A stretch of DNA of 64,000 nt, from NCBI GenBank assembly GCA_039621445.1, contig CP154955.1, positions 8,730,241 through 8,794,240 of the forward strand, given 5' to 3'. Source of the stretch: Euglena gracilis (lineage: Eukaryota; Euglenida; Euglenophyceae; Euglenales). The translations under genes were made by a program, and so were the position numbers. Positions 14,301 to 24,674 of this stretch are shown piece by piece. Each line of letters begins with the position of its first letter. Positions within the stretch are counted from its first letter, which is position 1. The notes beneath the pieces are model-generated. The model ran no database searches and had not been told where the DNA came from. It worked only from the letters and a program-made list of their open reading frames with translations.

Positions 14301-17300
14301 GTGTAGGTTCGAGGCTGAGGTGATGCTGATTAGAGGGGGGGGGGGGGGACGTTAATGGGCACAGTGCCTGAGCGGTGCGAGGCCGTGGAAAATCGAGGGG
14401 GGGCAGCCTGGTGCAAGGGTGGGGGTTTTGTCTCAGAGGGCTGGGGTCGCCCCGGTCAACCCAGTTGGAGGTACTGTGTGATGATGCCAGGGGTGGGGCC
14501 CGGCACTCTCAAAGGAGGACTTGCGGGTGGTTATTGCGTAAATAAATAAGAATTGGAAAAAAAAGGAGCCTGACGTTGGGGGGTGGGGGTGACTGCAACT
14601 GTGCGCTAGCTGGGGGGGGGGGCGTGCAACCTTGGTGTGCCTCCGAGGGGTTCTTCATGTAAAGACTAACTTCAGGTAGCAGTAAATGCGGGTGGGGGAT
14701 GTTTGGGTCATGCGGGGCTTGAGCAAGCAAAGGCCAGGTAACAGGTTGGGGCTGGTCTTTGAATGCAGGGGCGGTGAGCCACGTGGCAACTGCGTGAGCG
14801 CGGGTGCTGTCCGGTTTGGGCCTCCGGACGGGGGGGTGCGCACAATGTGCTGACGTGCCGTGTCTGGGTGTTTAGGGGGGGGGGGCGCGTGCGATCAGCT
14901 CCGGGGAGGAGGGGGCGGAGGGAATGGGTCGCCGCGGGCTTGGGCGGTCGGGCCCGAGCTCATTGGTCCATGGCCCGTACATAGGCTGGGGTTGGGGCCG
15001 GGCCAGGACAGTAGAGCGAATGCCAGCGCTGCCGCCCGGCGTGAGCCAAGCACCCACACAGGGTGGGCAGGTGTCTGTCGGAGGGGGGGTTCGCATGCTG
15101 TGAGGGGCCCGTCCCTGGGTTTTCGCAGCAAGTGCGCGGGGGGGGGGGACGTGTGGGTTCGGGGCTGAGGTGATGCTGATTAGAGGGGGGGGTGGGGGAC
15201 GTTAATGGGCACAGTGCGTGAGCGGTGCGAGGCCGTGGAAAATCGAGGGGGGGCAGCCTGGTGCAAGGGTGGGGGTTTTGTCTCAGAGGGCTGGGGTCGC
15301 CCCGGTCAACCCAGTTGGTGGTACTGTGTGATGATGCCAGGGGTGGGGCCCGGCACTCTCAGGGGAGGACTTGCGGGTGGTTATTGCGTAAATAAATAAG
15401 TATTGGGGAAAAAAAGGAGCCTGATGTTGGGGGGTGGGGGTGACTGCAACTGTGCGCTAGCTGGGGGGGGGGGCGTGCAACCTTGGTGTGCCTCCGAGGG
15501 GTTCTTCATGTAAAGACTAACTTCAGGTAGCAGTAAATGCGGGTGGGGGGGGCTTGAGCAAGCAAAGGCCAGGTAACAGGTTGGGGCTGGTCTTTGAATG
15601 CGGGGGCGGTAGCCAGGTGGCAACTGCGTGAGCGCCCTTGCAGGTGGGGGGGGGTGGTCCGGACCCCCCCCCCGGCGGACGAGGGGGGGGGGGGGGGGGG
15701 TGGGTGTGCAGGGAGGTCGGGATGATGCAAAACAAAAACAAAACACACACACACACAAAAACCACCTGCGCCATGAAGAGGCTAGGCTCCGCTGGGCGGG
15801 GGGGGGGGGGCTTTGGATTGGAGGTATTTTGAGCCTTAGCCCTGTCGGTCACTCTGATACTCAGTCGCCTCTAGGGTCGGCCAGTGACAGAGTTTGTCTG
15901 GTCGGGCCTGAGAAGCCTTGTGATGGGTTTGAAGCTGTAGGGTGCCCGGGGGTTGCCATTCTATTGTGGGGCGTGAAGTCGGCCCCACGACATTCTGGGT
16001 CGGAGCGGTGGGGTGTCTGAGGTTTGATGCGGAGGTCGTGGTGAGGTTGTAAGCCAGTTCGGGTGGGGGGGGAATGAATGTCTCCCTCGACTGGGGCCCC
16101 CTACGTTGCGGGGCAGGCAGAGCGCGCACAGGGTCTGGGGGTAATCTGATGTAATGTGTATTCAGGGGGGGGGCGATCAGCTCCGGGGAGGCTGCCGCAG
16201 GCTTAGGCGACCGAGCCCAAGCTAACTGGTCCGTGGCCCGTACAGAAGCTGGGGTTGGGGCCGGGCCAGGACGGTAGAGCGAATGCCGGCGCTGCCGCCC
16301 GGCGTGAGCCAAGCACCCACACAGGGTGGGGGGGGGTGTCTGTCGGAGGGGGGGTTCGCATGCTGTGAGGGGCCCGTCCCTGGGTTTCTGCAGCAAATGC
16401 ACAGGGGATCGTGTGGGTTCGGGGCTGGGGTGATGCTGATTAGAGGGGGGTGGGGGACGTTAATGGGCACAGTGCCTGGGCGGTGCATGGCCGTGAAAAA
16501 TGGGGGGGGACAGCCTGGTGCAAGGGTGGGGTTTTGTCTCAGAGGGCTGGTGTCGCACCGGTCAGCCTGGTTGGTGGTACTGTATGATGATGCCGGGGGG
16601 GTGGCCCGGCACTCTCAGGGGAAGACTTGCAGGTGGTTATCGCGTAAAGTATTGCAAAAAAAAAAAAAAAAATTGTGGTGTGCCTGCGAGGGGTGTCTGG
16701 GCCATTTGGGGTCGGAGCAAGCAAAGGCCAGGAAACGTTGGGGCTGGTCTCTGAATGCAGGGACAACTGAGGGTGGCCCGGTGAAGCTGCGTGAGCGCGG
16801 GTGCCGTCTGGTGGGGCCTCCGGACGGGGGGGGGGGGGCGGTGCGGACGTGCCGCTAAGGTGCGGACGTGCGGGGGCCGGGGGGTTGGGGGGGGGGGCGT
16901 GCGATCGGTTCCGGGAGGGGGGGGGGAATGGGCCGCCGCAGGCTCAGGCGACCGGGCCCGAGCTCACTAGTCCGTGGCCCGTGCATAAGCTGGGGTTGGG
17001 GCCGGGCCAGGACGGTGGAGCGGATGCCGGCGCTGCCTCCCGGCGTGGGCCAGACATCCACACAGGGTGGGGGGGGGTCTGTTGGGGGGGGGGGGAGGGT
17101 CCGCATGCTGTGAGGGGCCCGTCCCTGGATTTTCGCAGCAAGTGCGCGGGGGAAGGAGGTCGTGTGGGTTCGGGGCTGAGGTGATGCTGATTGAGGGGGG
17201 GTGGGTGTTAATGGGCACAGTGCCTGAATGGTGCTAGGCTGTGAAAAATCGGGGGGGGGGACTTGCGGGTGGTTATCGCATAGATAAGTAAAGAAATAAA

Positions 17301-20300
17301 AACAGGGGAGCCTGAGGTTGGGGGTAGGGGTGACTGTGCGCTAGCTGGGGGGGGAGGCGCAACCTTGGTGTGCCTCCGAGGGGGTTCTCCATGTGAGAAT
17401 TAACCGCAGGTAACTGTGATTGCAGGTGGGGGATGTTTGGGTGGCTCGAGCAGGCAAAGGCCAGGTAGCAGGTGGGGCTGGTCTTTGAATGCTGGGGCAG
17501 CAGCGGGCAGCCAGGTGGCTATTGCGTTAGCGCGGGTGCCGTCCGGTGGGGCCTCCGGACGGGGGCGGGTGCACACGATGTGGTGACGTGCCGTGTCTGG
17601 GTGTCCCTCCCTGACGAGTTTCGCGGGTGGCTCCGGTGAACTTGCTGAGGCGTGGGTCATGTGTAGTTTTTTGTTTTTGTTTTTTTTGTTTTGTTTTGCT
17701 TTTCTTTTGGGGGGTCCCTTCGGTCTTGTGCGCTGGGTTGAGAAAAGGAAAAGAACATATTTGGGGGGGGGGGGCGCTCCTTTCGGGGGGTATGCCTATG
17801 TCAGCTTGATGGTTCAGGAGTGGCTAGGGCAGTCAAGTGACCGCGTCTCAGTTGGCGAGGCACGACCTAGCACGCCTCGGTCCCTTGCATGTCAAGTGTT
17901 GCCCAGTGTGACTGGGCCAGAAAGCGGGGAAAGCAACCTGGGAGTGCTTGAGGTGTTGTTTTTGTCCTTCGGTGGCAGAGGTGGGGGGGGTGGGGGGACT
18001 GAGGGGCGTATACCAAGCCCACAGGACTGCGTCGGGCGGCCCCGAGCCTGGCGCAGTCTTGTCGGGGTACGCTTGCCGGCCGGGAACTTCACGGTCCGGT
18101 GTCGCTTGCCCGCCGAGAACATGTAACGCCGGAAAAGAGCCCCCCGTGTGTGACCTACGTATGTTGTGCCCCGTGGGTGATGGCCGGCCACACGGGGAGG
18201 GAGGGTTTTGCTGTGTGACCACCCGGCATGCGTTCCGGGTGGGAGGATCACGATGAGCTCGTGGAGGCTCTCGAGCAGGGCTGGGGGCCCCCAGGGGCGA
18301 TTGCTTCCCCTTAGGGCCGTGGGAGTCCATTTTGGGCCCCCGGGCGGGGGATGGCGGCCCGCTCCGGGGAAGTCGGGTCAGGTTTTGAGTGTGTGATTGG
18401 TGTTCATTTTGCGCTCGGTTTTGGTAGAGCGTGCCTGCTGGGGCGTCGGGGGGGTAGGGTGATGAGAGGGGAAAAGGCTGGCTGAGCAGCACTGTGAGGC
18501 TGAGGCGCGAGTGGGGGGTGGAGGGGGGTGTTGCGGCCCTTGCCCGTTGGACTCTGTGGGGGGGGGGGGGGGAGGAAAAAAAAATTGTTATAGTCAGACT
18601 AGTTTCCGGGGGTGGGGGGCTGGTGGCTGTTCAAGGTTTCCCAGGGAGGCCCCCCGAGTGTGTGAAGGTGCCCAATGGCACATAGAATCCCACTGTGCGG
18701 GGAGGTACACGAGGTCGGAGGCCGGCCCGGGGCCCCGGGCCCGAGTGGTGGAAGAGCCAGTGTAGCAGCGGCCCCCCCCTCCACTGGTGGGGCGGAGTGG
18801 AAGGGGGGGAGAAGAGAAGTCCAAGGAGGCCAGGTAGGTTCTCCGAGAACATGAGGGAAAAGCCTACGAGACCCCTGGATTGGGTGTGGGCGGTCGGGGT
18901 TGCTGTCAGGGGCCACGTGGCGCAGTGGGGGGGGGGGGGCGTTTGGGGCGATCGGGCACCGATAGCCACGCGTTGGGGGGGTTGTGTGGCGGGGGGGGGG
19001 GGGAGGGTCAGCGGTGCTCAGCTGATAAAAGGGGGGGGGGCCACCTCATCCCAGGTTTGCCCGGTTAGCCATGCCTAGGGCATGTTGCCACCTCTCCGCC
19101 GAAAATCGGTGAGGCTGGGCGCGCTGGGGTCCAGGTGGAGAGGACCTGGCAGGTGGGGGGGGGGGTCGCCCCGACCCCCCCCGGGGGGCCGGGGGGGGGG
19201 GGGGGGGACACCCCCCCACCTAAACCATGCACGCCCTCCTTATATCAAACCCTGCCTCTCCCCCCTCTCCCCCAGGGGGGGTCTGATGATTTAAAAAGAA
19301 TCCTGGGATGAGACTGAATCAAGAATACTTTGGCACCTTCAGAGACAAAATCTGCAGCAGCCCTTCATGACTGAACAGGAATGAAAATTAGCTTGAGTGG
19401 TGGCACCTCTGGCGATCTGTCGACGATTTGCAGCAGGACAAGAAATGTTTTAATAAAACCTGGGTCAAATTTTTGTGTCCTTTGCTAGCCTAACCCTCCT
19501 CAAAAAAGGTTGCCAAAAGAAAACTCTTCGTCCACATGAATCTTGGAGACAGTGGCCAAATCCTTGCAAAAAAAAATGCCAAATCTCTGCAATTCGAAGG
19601 CATGGGTGTCAAAAAAAAAAAAGAGTTGTGGCCAAGCAATTCAAACTGTAACAATTGGTCAACGTTGCTGCTGCGAAGCGAACTGGGGCCTGGGAGGGGA
19701 CCTGAGGCCATGCAGCCAAAGCCGACCGTGCAGCCAGCAGAGAAGTCCAAATAGCCAGAGAAGGCCGTGTACCGCTCCGAATCGATCCCAAGGGCAATGA
19801 TCAAGCCGACAACAAACCTGCAGTGTGGAAAGAGAGGTTTTGAAAGAAAAAAACTCTGAAAAAATCTGAAATAAAGAATCAAATTAAAATAATATAAAAC
19901 ATAAATTAATAATAAAATATAAATTAATAAATTGATAAAAATTAAAGTTAATAAGGATAGCACGATTACACATTCAGTGATAAAGTTTTTATGGCCGATT
20001 TACCACAAACTGCGGGCTGGCATTGGTGCACAGACTCGAATTCCACCATCACACAGTGACCCCACCCCAAATATGAAGGGTCCCATAGGGTTTCCATCAT
20101 CTGTGACTCCTTGGAGGAAGGATTGCGTTAACCTCCCTTCTGCAAATTGGGTTTGGCCCAGCCAATAGTTACTCGTTGAAAAGGCACCCGTCAGATAAAA
20201 ATCTCCAAGCAAGCACCACAACAAAGTGACAGGGAAATAGAACATCATCAAACGAGAAGGCATGTGAACGTTGTGCAGAAAATTGGTGCACCAATCTTCT

Positions 20301-20870
20301 GTGAACCTCCTCCCAAAAAAAATGGGAAAAACATAATCTCTTGCCCCTGGCGGTGCGCAAGGAACAATTGGCAGTTCTCCGAGGCACCTTCATCCACCAC
20401 ACGTCAAAAGCAGCCGACCTCCTTTGCCATAGACCCCAAAGTGACCCAAAACCTCGTGCGACAAGATTTTGGAGAAAATTTGGCAATCTCATTTGTCATT
20501 TTGTGCACGCTTGGTCCCATGAAAATCGCACAAAAAGATTCGCACAAGAACAAAACATGGCCTCACGGCCTTCATTCTTCGTCACATGATGGTTTGTAAA
20601 TTGTTTTTTTTTTGGATAATCGACCTGTATTCGTTGGATGATCGAGCGTTATTCAGTAGGGGTTGTGAATGGAATGCAGGGGGATGTCAGTTGGGATTAT
20701 CACAGAAATTAAGAAATTGGCTATTACTTGAACGAGTATGGCATTGCTGGCCAATCTCGGTCAGAACAGGGGACACCCGTAGATGGCCAGCAGTTCCGAC
20801 ATAATGACGGGGGTGGTGCCTCGCAACAGCCGCTCGGCACAGCGGACTCCGAGGTGGGCGGCGCCAACAC
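2232..20870 (-). CDS. VMA3: V-type H+-ATPase proteolipid subunit c (split gene; four exons seen, N-terminus missing)
   Basis: This encodes the membrane rotor subunit c of the vacuolar H+-ATPase, which carries protons across endomembranes. Exons on the minus strand are 20777-20870, 19702-19817, about 3421-3500 and 2232-2318. They join in frame: exon 1 ends in LLAIYG, exon 2 carries the loop and third helix (YTAF...LDFSAG), exon 3 has GFAIGTLGDAC and EARIFVAM, and exon 4 has LIFAEALGLYSLIV with the conserved proton-binding Glu of helix 4, then a short tail ending in Cys. Introns 1 and 2 have GT-AG ends; intron 2 is 16.2 kb. About 128 residues are recovered against roughly 155-165 in the family, so helix 1 and the start codon lie upstream (above 20.87 kb) and were not found. 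Family assignment is firm. The exact junction between exons 3 and 4 is not. Confidence 0.85.
3421..3500 (-). CDS. VMA3: V-ATPase c exon (start of helix 3-4 linker, GDA motif)
   Basis: With one base from the previous exon it reads GFAIGTLGDACNRVYSKEAR then IFVAM(VL), matching the family pattern GxAIGxxGDAxxR...LFVGM. The acceptor is CCCCGCAG at 3501-3508. The 3' boundary is ambiguous. A GT donor directly after the ATG codon (3427) makes helix 4 one residue short. Ending after CTG at 3421 gives the normal length but leaves a non-GT donor. Confidence 0.8.
5113..5430. repeat. Interspersed element with GGTTCGATATAAGG end and GTCCGGAC/GGCGC hairpins
   Basis: Begins at the GGGTTCGATATAAGGA motif, followed by G-run/C-run blocks around GTCCGGACC. 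Next comes an A/T-rich part with AAAATTTTCGGCGCAAAGCG and a final C-run. The same blocks recur at about 19130-19290, 40195-40545 and 59449-59900, some in opposite orientation. Probably a non-autonomous mobile repeat; it has no coding capacity. Confidence 0.6.
5820..6270. repeat. Degenerate tandem repeat with GAAGTTCG and ACACCATGGG motifs
   Basis: Imperfect units of about 35-45 bases containing variants of AGAAGTTCG, GGGTGGTT and AACACCA follow each other across this stretch. No coding pattern. It borders the larger tandem repeat that begins near 6.34 kb. Confidence 0.4.
6340..8345. repeat. Large tandem repeat, about three units of 715-765 bp
   Basis: The anchor AAATGGTTGCACTT recurs at about 6811, 7575 and 8290. 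Other blocks recur in register: the GAGAGCTGTGTCTCACC block near 6460, 7200 and 7925, and the GTAAATTTATTTCTCCCAGG block near 7330 and 8055. The copies have diverged by small indels. They sit inside the long V-ATPase intron. Confidence 0.75.
8470..12540. repeat. 4-kb GC-rich minisatellite, 35-bp unit
   Basis: About 115 copies of a unit containing GGCATAGGTAGGGGGCGGGG and a CCGGGGTTGCCGGCT-type half, mostly 35 bases with variants of 33-37. On the minus strand the unit has no stop in any frame. Because 35 is not a multiple of 3, the array translates as a 35-residue Pro-rich repeat, giving a 1423-codon minus-strand frame (8636-12907). I treat it as non-coding DNA within the V-ATPase intron. Confidence 0.85.
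12590..12945. repeat. Tandem repeat, about five units of about 80 bp, with CATCGTACGATG motif
   Basis: Units start with variants of GTGAACATCGTACGATGATC at about 12590, 12675, 12756, 12844 and 12920, followed by GCGAAGGGCAGGGAACAGGG. The palindromic TCGTACGA core is kept in most copies. It directly follows the 35-bp minisatellite. Confidence 0.7.
12985..13425. repeat. Tandem repeat, about eight units of about 50 bp
   Basis: Unit pattern GGGGGGATGAGGGCGTGCCC, then GCTGGGGGGCAGAGGCCGGG and ATGGTATGAT. Copies differ mainly in G-run length. The frame 13213-13689 on the minus strand is a by-product of this array. Confidence 0.75.
13700..17400. repeat. Long tandem/segmental repeat, about four diverged units of 0.7-1.3 kb
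   Basis: The block GCGATCAGCTCCGGGGAGG, the CATTGGTCCATGGCCCGTAC block and the TTCGCATGCTGTGAGGGGCC block recur in the same order near 14.04, 14.89, 16.17 and (diverged) 16.90 kb. The upstream block CCTCTAGGGTCGGCCA occurs at 13711 and 15871. Units 1 and 2 are nearly identical over more than 700 bases, implying recent duplication. No exon was recognised. Confidence 0.7.
17600..19130. other. Intron sequence, nothing recognised
   Basis: GC-rich sequence with open frames on both strands (for example 17593-18126 and 17848-18492) but no protein-like motifs. A TGGCGCAGTGGGG string near 18916 resembles a tRNA A box but has no B box partner at the right spacing. Confidence 0.4.
19130..19290. repeat. 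Copy of the GATATAAGG/GTCC interspersed repeat
   Basis: Shares the G-run/C-run core and the inverted CCTTATATCAAACCC end with the element at 59449-59900. It lies within the V-ATPase intron, close to the donor of exon 19702-19817. Confidence 0.5.
19702..19817 (-). CDS. VMA3: V-ATPase c exon (end of helix 2, loop, helix 3)
   Basis: Encodes FVVGLIIALGIDSERYTAFS followed by GYLDFSAGCTVGFGCMAS. This matches the end of helix 2 and the start of helix 3 of subunit c (family pattern GLIIAV...Y..F.GY.H.SAGL.VG..G.A.G). The acceptor is CACACTGCAG and the donor CCTCAG|GTCCCC. Phase joins both neighbours without a break. Confidence 0.85.
20777..20870 (-). CDS. VMA3: V-ATPase c exon (cytoplasmic loop and helix 2)
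   Basis: Reads GVGAAHLGVRCAERLLRGTT then PVIMSELLAIYG. This corresponds to the GVGI...MGV..PE.....I.PVIMAG...IYG segment of subunit c. The acceptor is TGCATTCCAG and the donor ACGG|GTGTCC. The exon is phase 1 at its start and phase 2 at its end, matching the next exon. Confidence 0.82.
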
Positions 20871-20924
20871 CTGGAATGCAACCACGTTTTGCACCTCGGT
20901 TGAAGTCACCCGAATGTCCCACAG

Positions 20925-21205
20925 TAATACCGGGGGGGAGGAATTTCGTGCCAGAGAAATTTTGCGGCGACAAATTTCGCGGACGACAAATTTCGCGGGA
21001 TTCCTTAAAATGTCCGGAAATGTTTCGCGGGATTTTTTTCTGTGAAGCAAAAAAGGGAAGCCCTGTGCACCTGAAAGGGAACACGTGGACAAAAATTTCG
21101 CGGGATTCCTTAAAAATGTCCGGAAATATTTCGCGGGATTTGCTTCCGCGAAATTTGTCCGTGCAAATTTTCTCTAGGGCAAAATTCCCCCCCCCCGGTA
21201 AGGCT
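20925..21205. mobile_element. MITE-like element with about 55-bp terminal inverted repeats
   Basis: The left end reads TACCGGGGGGGAGGAATTTC; the inverted right end (21203 backwards) reads TTACCGGGGGGGGGGAATTT. Both continue to a shared GACAAATTTCGCGG. The interior contains repeated TTCGCGGGATT and AATGTCCGGAAAT motifs. It has no coding sequence. It lies just upstream of V-ATPase exon 20777-20870, in that gene's first visible intron. Confidence 0.6.
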
Positions 21206-21899
21206 CCCCCCAATACAAAACCCCCGGACTAATCCGCCAAAACACAGGGGTCCGATTCAGGCTTCTAACTTTTGTCGACCCGGGGGGGGGGAGTGGGGCG
21301 CCTCGCACAACATCCCGGCGGCGGCGGAAGCGGGGCAACTTTGGGTCCCAGCTTGGGCCGGCACGGCCAATTTCCGCTTGAGAATGGCAGCTTCCGTTCC
21401 CCCGGCGTTTTCATCCAAGCGGTGTGTTCTCTTGCGCAATCCAAAGCACGACCAAAGCACGACGGGGGTTGGAAGTGGTGAGGTCTATCACTGCGATTTT
21501 CCTCCGTGCACCTCTCATTTTCCCATCATGTGTCTATTTTGACCCCAAAATGGATCCACATCGCGTTCAAAGATCCAGCTTTCACACAAAAAAATTTGCT
21601 GTGCCTGCAAAAAACAACTTTGGGTGCTTTTTATTTGTAGGTGGGTATGTATTTAGGTGTCAAATCAGAGCATGGCCCATGGCACCCAGCCCCCATTTCC
21701 AGGGGGGGGGGGGGGGGCGGGGGGGGGGGGGGAATCTGAATAAGACTCCGAAGACAGCCTGAGAGACTTGGATTTCCGTCTAAATCAGCTAAATCTAATT
21801 CAGGGGCGTTATATGGGGAGGTCCAAAATGGTACATATGTTCTCACACACAGTCGCTTTGGGGATCATCTCTTGTCCCCCAAAAAGGAGGTGGCTCCCC

Positions 21900-22700
21900 T
21901 AGCATGAAATGGGATGGAGTGTCTGAGTGTGCGAGTGCGTGGTGGGTGGGTGGGTGAGTGTGTATGTGTGTGTGTGTGTGTGTTCCAGATCCAAATACAC
22001 CCAAACATATAAACACAGATCAGATTTTTATGCATCTGTACAGATCCAAAAAAAACACATCCAAGACACACATGTACACTGCGCCTTTCAACACTGTGAC
22101 CACAAGCAGCGCCACTCCTACTTCCCCACACCACATCCACAATCATACTGGGAGAGGGGTGTGGCAGCCCTCAGGGGAAAATGCACAAAAGTGCACAAAA
22201 AAAAATATGCATTTTGGGGGGAAATGCAAAAATGTGCAAATTCAGAGGGAAAAAGATGCGAAAAACACAAAAATGCAAAAAGCATAATGCATGAATGGCT
22301 CCAAATTTAAAGAACACAAAAACATCCAAAACAGGCATTTTCGGAAAAAATTGAGAAATGAAAAAAAGGGTAGGAAACCCTTTTTTGAAAGCACTGAAAC
22401 CTTTCAGTGCTTTCACCGGGGAGCGAGGTTGATGAAACGAGGTACCCAGAAAAGGTTCCCAAAAGCAACGTGGCACTGGAAAGCCACGGCCACCAGCTTC
22501 TTACTTTGAAACATATGATTCGGGGGGGGGGTGTTTGTTTTCCGCATTTTTTGCATTCTTGTGCATTTTTGCACATTTTTCAAAAAAAATTAAAATTTCA
22601 TATTTTTCGCAATTTTGCGCAGTTTTTCAACTTTTGCCACGTTTTTTTTTTTGATTTTTAATTTTTGGGGCATTTTTGCGACATCTTTGCATTTTTCGCC
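21900..22700. repeat. Low-complexity (TG)n, A-rich and T-rich tracts
   Basis: A short (TG)n run lies at about 21955-21985. It is followed by A-rich text with repeated TGCAAAA/TTTTGCA words at 22180-22290 and the inverted T-rich counterpart at 22540-22700. No gene is recognised. Confidence 0.4.
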
Positions 22701-22839
22701 CATTTTTGCAACTGTTTGCTTAGGATGAACACAAACACAGATAAACAGTACATGCCTGCCCGGGAGATGCCATACGACGTCCTGCCAGTTCCTCCGGATC
22801 TCTGGACAGGGGGTGACCAAGGAAGTACAAATCCTATGT

Positions 22840-22891
22840 TGGCAACATACTCCGGGGTTAAGTCGTTTTTGTGGCTCACTTTGGCATACAG

Positions 22892-22923
<32 letters not shown>

Positions 22924-22991
22924 GTTTGGCGCATATATATATATATATATTTGATGTATAAAATATATATATATACATATATATATATATG

Positions 22992-23068
<77 letters not shown>

Positions 23069-23340
23069 CAAACATCGCGTGCAACTAACATCGCGGGGAG
23101 AAGGGATTTTGTTATTTGAGGGGGGGGGAGAGGGGGGGGGGCGGAGCCCCCCCCCCCCCCCCCGCCTATGCCAAAGTGAGCCACAAAAACGACTTAGCCC
23201 CCGAGTATGTTACCAACATAGAAGGGATTTTGTTATTTGAGGGGGGGGGTGTGGGGGGGGCGGAGCCCCCCCCGCCTATGCCAAAGTGAGCCACAAAACG
23301 ACTTAGCCCCCGAGTATGATGCCAACACAGAAGGGATTTT
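22840..23340. repeat. (AT)n microsatellite enclosed by inverted repeats
   Basis: The AT tract spans 22890-23066. Its flanks are inverted: ATGTTTGGCGCATATAT on the left and ATATATGCGCCAAACAT on the right. Further out, an AACATACTCC...GTCGTTTTTGTGGCTCAC block (22848-22885) is inverted at about 23173-23216 and repeated again at about 23280-23325. The whole could extrude as a cruciform. The pattern suggests a duplicated TIR element around a microsatellite. Confidence 0.6.
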
Positions 23341-23514
23341 GTTATCCGAGGCTCGGATGGGGGTGGAGGGGGGTGTTTTCAGCCTGTCGTGATGCAGAAT
23401 GCTTGTATTTCTAAAGGATTTTCATGTAATCCCTGTTTCGTCATTGGTTTTTTACCCCTCCGGACCCCATAAAGGGCCCACCGACCCCCCACCGACCAAA
23501 TATTTCCATCTGAG

Positions 23515-23775
23515 GGTGTTCCTGTTGGTGTAAGGCAGTTCCTGGGTGGTCGGCGGATTAGTCGGCCGACCACCCACTCTAATGCAGTTACGGGCCAGTC
23601 TCGCCGACCTTTTATGAAGAAAATTGTATGCAAACTAGTCGGTGGCTAGTCATAAAAGTGGTCTGTGGCGGGTCCAAACCACCCGGAAATGGTCCGGATG
23701 GGTCCAAATAAGTGGCTGCCGACCAGGCCTACATTGGGTGGTCGGCCGACTAGTCGGCCGACCACCCAGGACCCC
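23515..23775. repeat. Palindromic GGTCGGCCGACTAGTCGGCCGA-type repeats
   Basis: A dyad-symmetric stretch with GTCGGCCGACTAGTCGGCCG at about 23741-23765 has a related copy near 23551-23574. The CACCCACTCTAATGCAGTTA block next to it belongs to the same repeat. It directly precedes the truncated retrotransposon ORF and may be an older insertion there. Confidence 0.45.
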
Positions 23776-24013
23776 CCCCAGTCTACCGCCTAGAGCCACC
23801 ATTTGCTGCGTGCCTGCCTGGACGGTTGCCGCGTTAATCATCTGCTACGCGCCTCGGACTCCTATGCCTCCCAAGACAGCGTCAGCAAATGCAGTGAGAG
23901 CATCCTGGGAGCCTTCGAAGACATCCTCGGCAAAGCGCTCACCTCCGATCAACGCTTGCAGGCTGCCTTGCCTTTGGCGCATGGGGGATGCGGCGTCCGG
24001 GTTCCCTCGGTCT

Positions 24014-24674
24014 AAGGTTGGACGATTAATCTTAATCGACGGCACCGAACGATTAATGCCGATTAATCGGGGGGTGGCGAACGATTACCGAACGATTAAT
24101 GCCCCCTTTGGGTTCCTAGCATTATGATGACCAACAAACACTTCATTTCCCTTGAAAAATAATGTTTTGAAAAAAGATATTTTGCCACAGCTTAAACGGG
24201 AGGTGGGGCAATGGGTGACCCGAAATGGCCCTTTGGGCATCACTGCTCGGCCACTTCCTCAGCCTGTGCAATTTTAGGAGGCGGTTGCTTTGCATGTGCC
24301 GATTTTGGCCAAAGTTGCCATTGCAATTTTCAGCCTTGGTGTTTCAGAAGCTTGTGTTGAGCGCAGTTTTTCTCACCAGAGTCTCCTGCATAGCGACTTG
24401 CGCGCTAAGCTGGATGACTCTTCCATCTGTGCTCTGATGTCTGTGCGTCGTTTGTTTCCTAACGGGTCTCCCCCAAAAGAAAGCAACACACAGTGACATT
24501 TCTGTGAGACAGAGCCTCCAAAATGATCAATCCCAAGTGTTTTCTTGCACTGCTTTTTCAATGGTTTCCTTGGGAAGACCGATTATTTCGATTAATCACC
24601 CCCTGGCCGAATGAACGATTAATCAAGGGGTGGCGAACGATTAATCAAAAAATCGATTAATCGAAACAACCTTA
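24014..24674. mobile_element. hAT-family element (661 bp) inserted in the retrotransposon
   Basis: Flanked by the direct repeat CTCGGTCT (24006-24013 and 24675-24682), the 8-base duplication typical of hAT elements. Ends are inverted: AAGGTTG on the left, CAACCTTA on the right. Both ends are followed by repeated GATTAATC words. The interior carries a fragment of a hAT transposase, so this is a decayed internal-deletion derivative and cannot move on its own. Confidence 0.8.
24270..24496 (+). pseudogene. hAT transposase C-terminal dimerisation domain fragment
   Basis: Reads HVPILAKVAIAIFSLGVSEA, then CVERSFSHQSLL and LRAKLDDSSICALMSVR. This is the pattern of the hAT C-terminal dimerisation region (P.LakvA..ifsi..sea.vER.FS......R..L......almflr). 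The catalytic RNase-H-like part is missing. It lies entirely within the 661-bp hAT element. Confidence 0.7.

Larger units (their letters stand above)
3501..19701 (-). other. 16.2-kb intron of the V-ATPase c gene
   Basis: The donor is CAG|GTCCCC (19702/19701) and the acceptor CCGCAG|GG (3501/3500), with codon phase preserved exactly (…Ala-Ser-Gly-Phe-Ala-Ile-Gly…). The intron holds several satellites (6.3-17.4 kb) and interspersed TIR/hairpin repeats (4.0-5.5 and 19.1-19.3 kb). No other exon was recognised. Its size is unusual for a gene whose exons are about 80-116 bases. Confidence 0.75.

Noticed and set aside
14019-15168. Repeated frames (MPALPPGVSQAPTQ...) as a duplicated gene
   Set aside because: The frames occur only because the DNA units are duplicated; frame and stops are not conserved between the four copies.
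18905-19000. tRNA gene suggested by TGGCGCAGTGGG
   Set aside because: Only an A-box-like string; no B box or cloverleaf within the needed distance.
22780-22880. [16 protein letters not shown] frame as the missing V-ATPase N-terminal exon
   Set aside because: The sequence is one arm of an inverted repeat that recurs at 23165-23225 and 23275-23335; it does not match helix 1 of subunit c.
22590-23184. Frames of repeated Ile-Tyr (IYIYIY)
   Set aside because: Translation of the (AT)n microsatellite.
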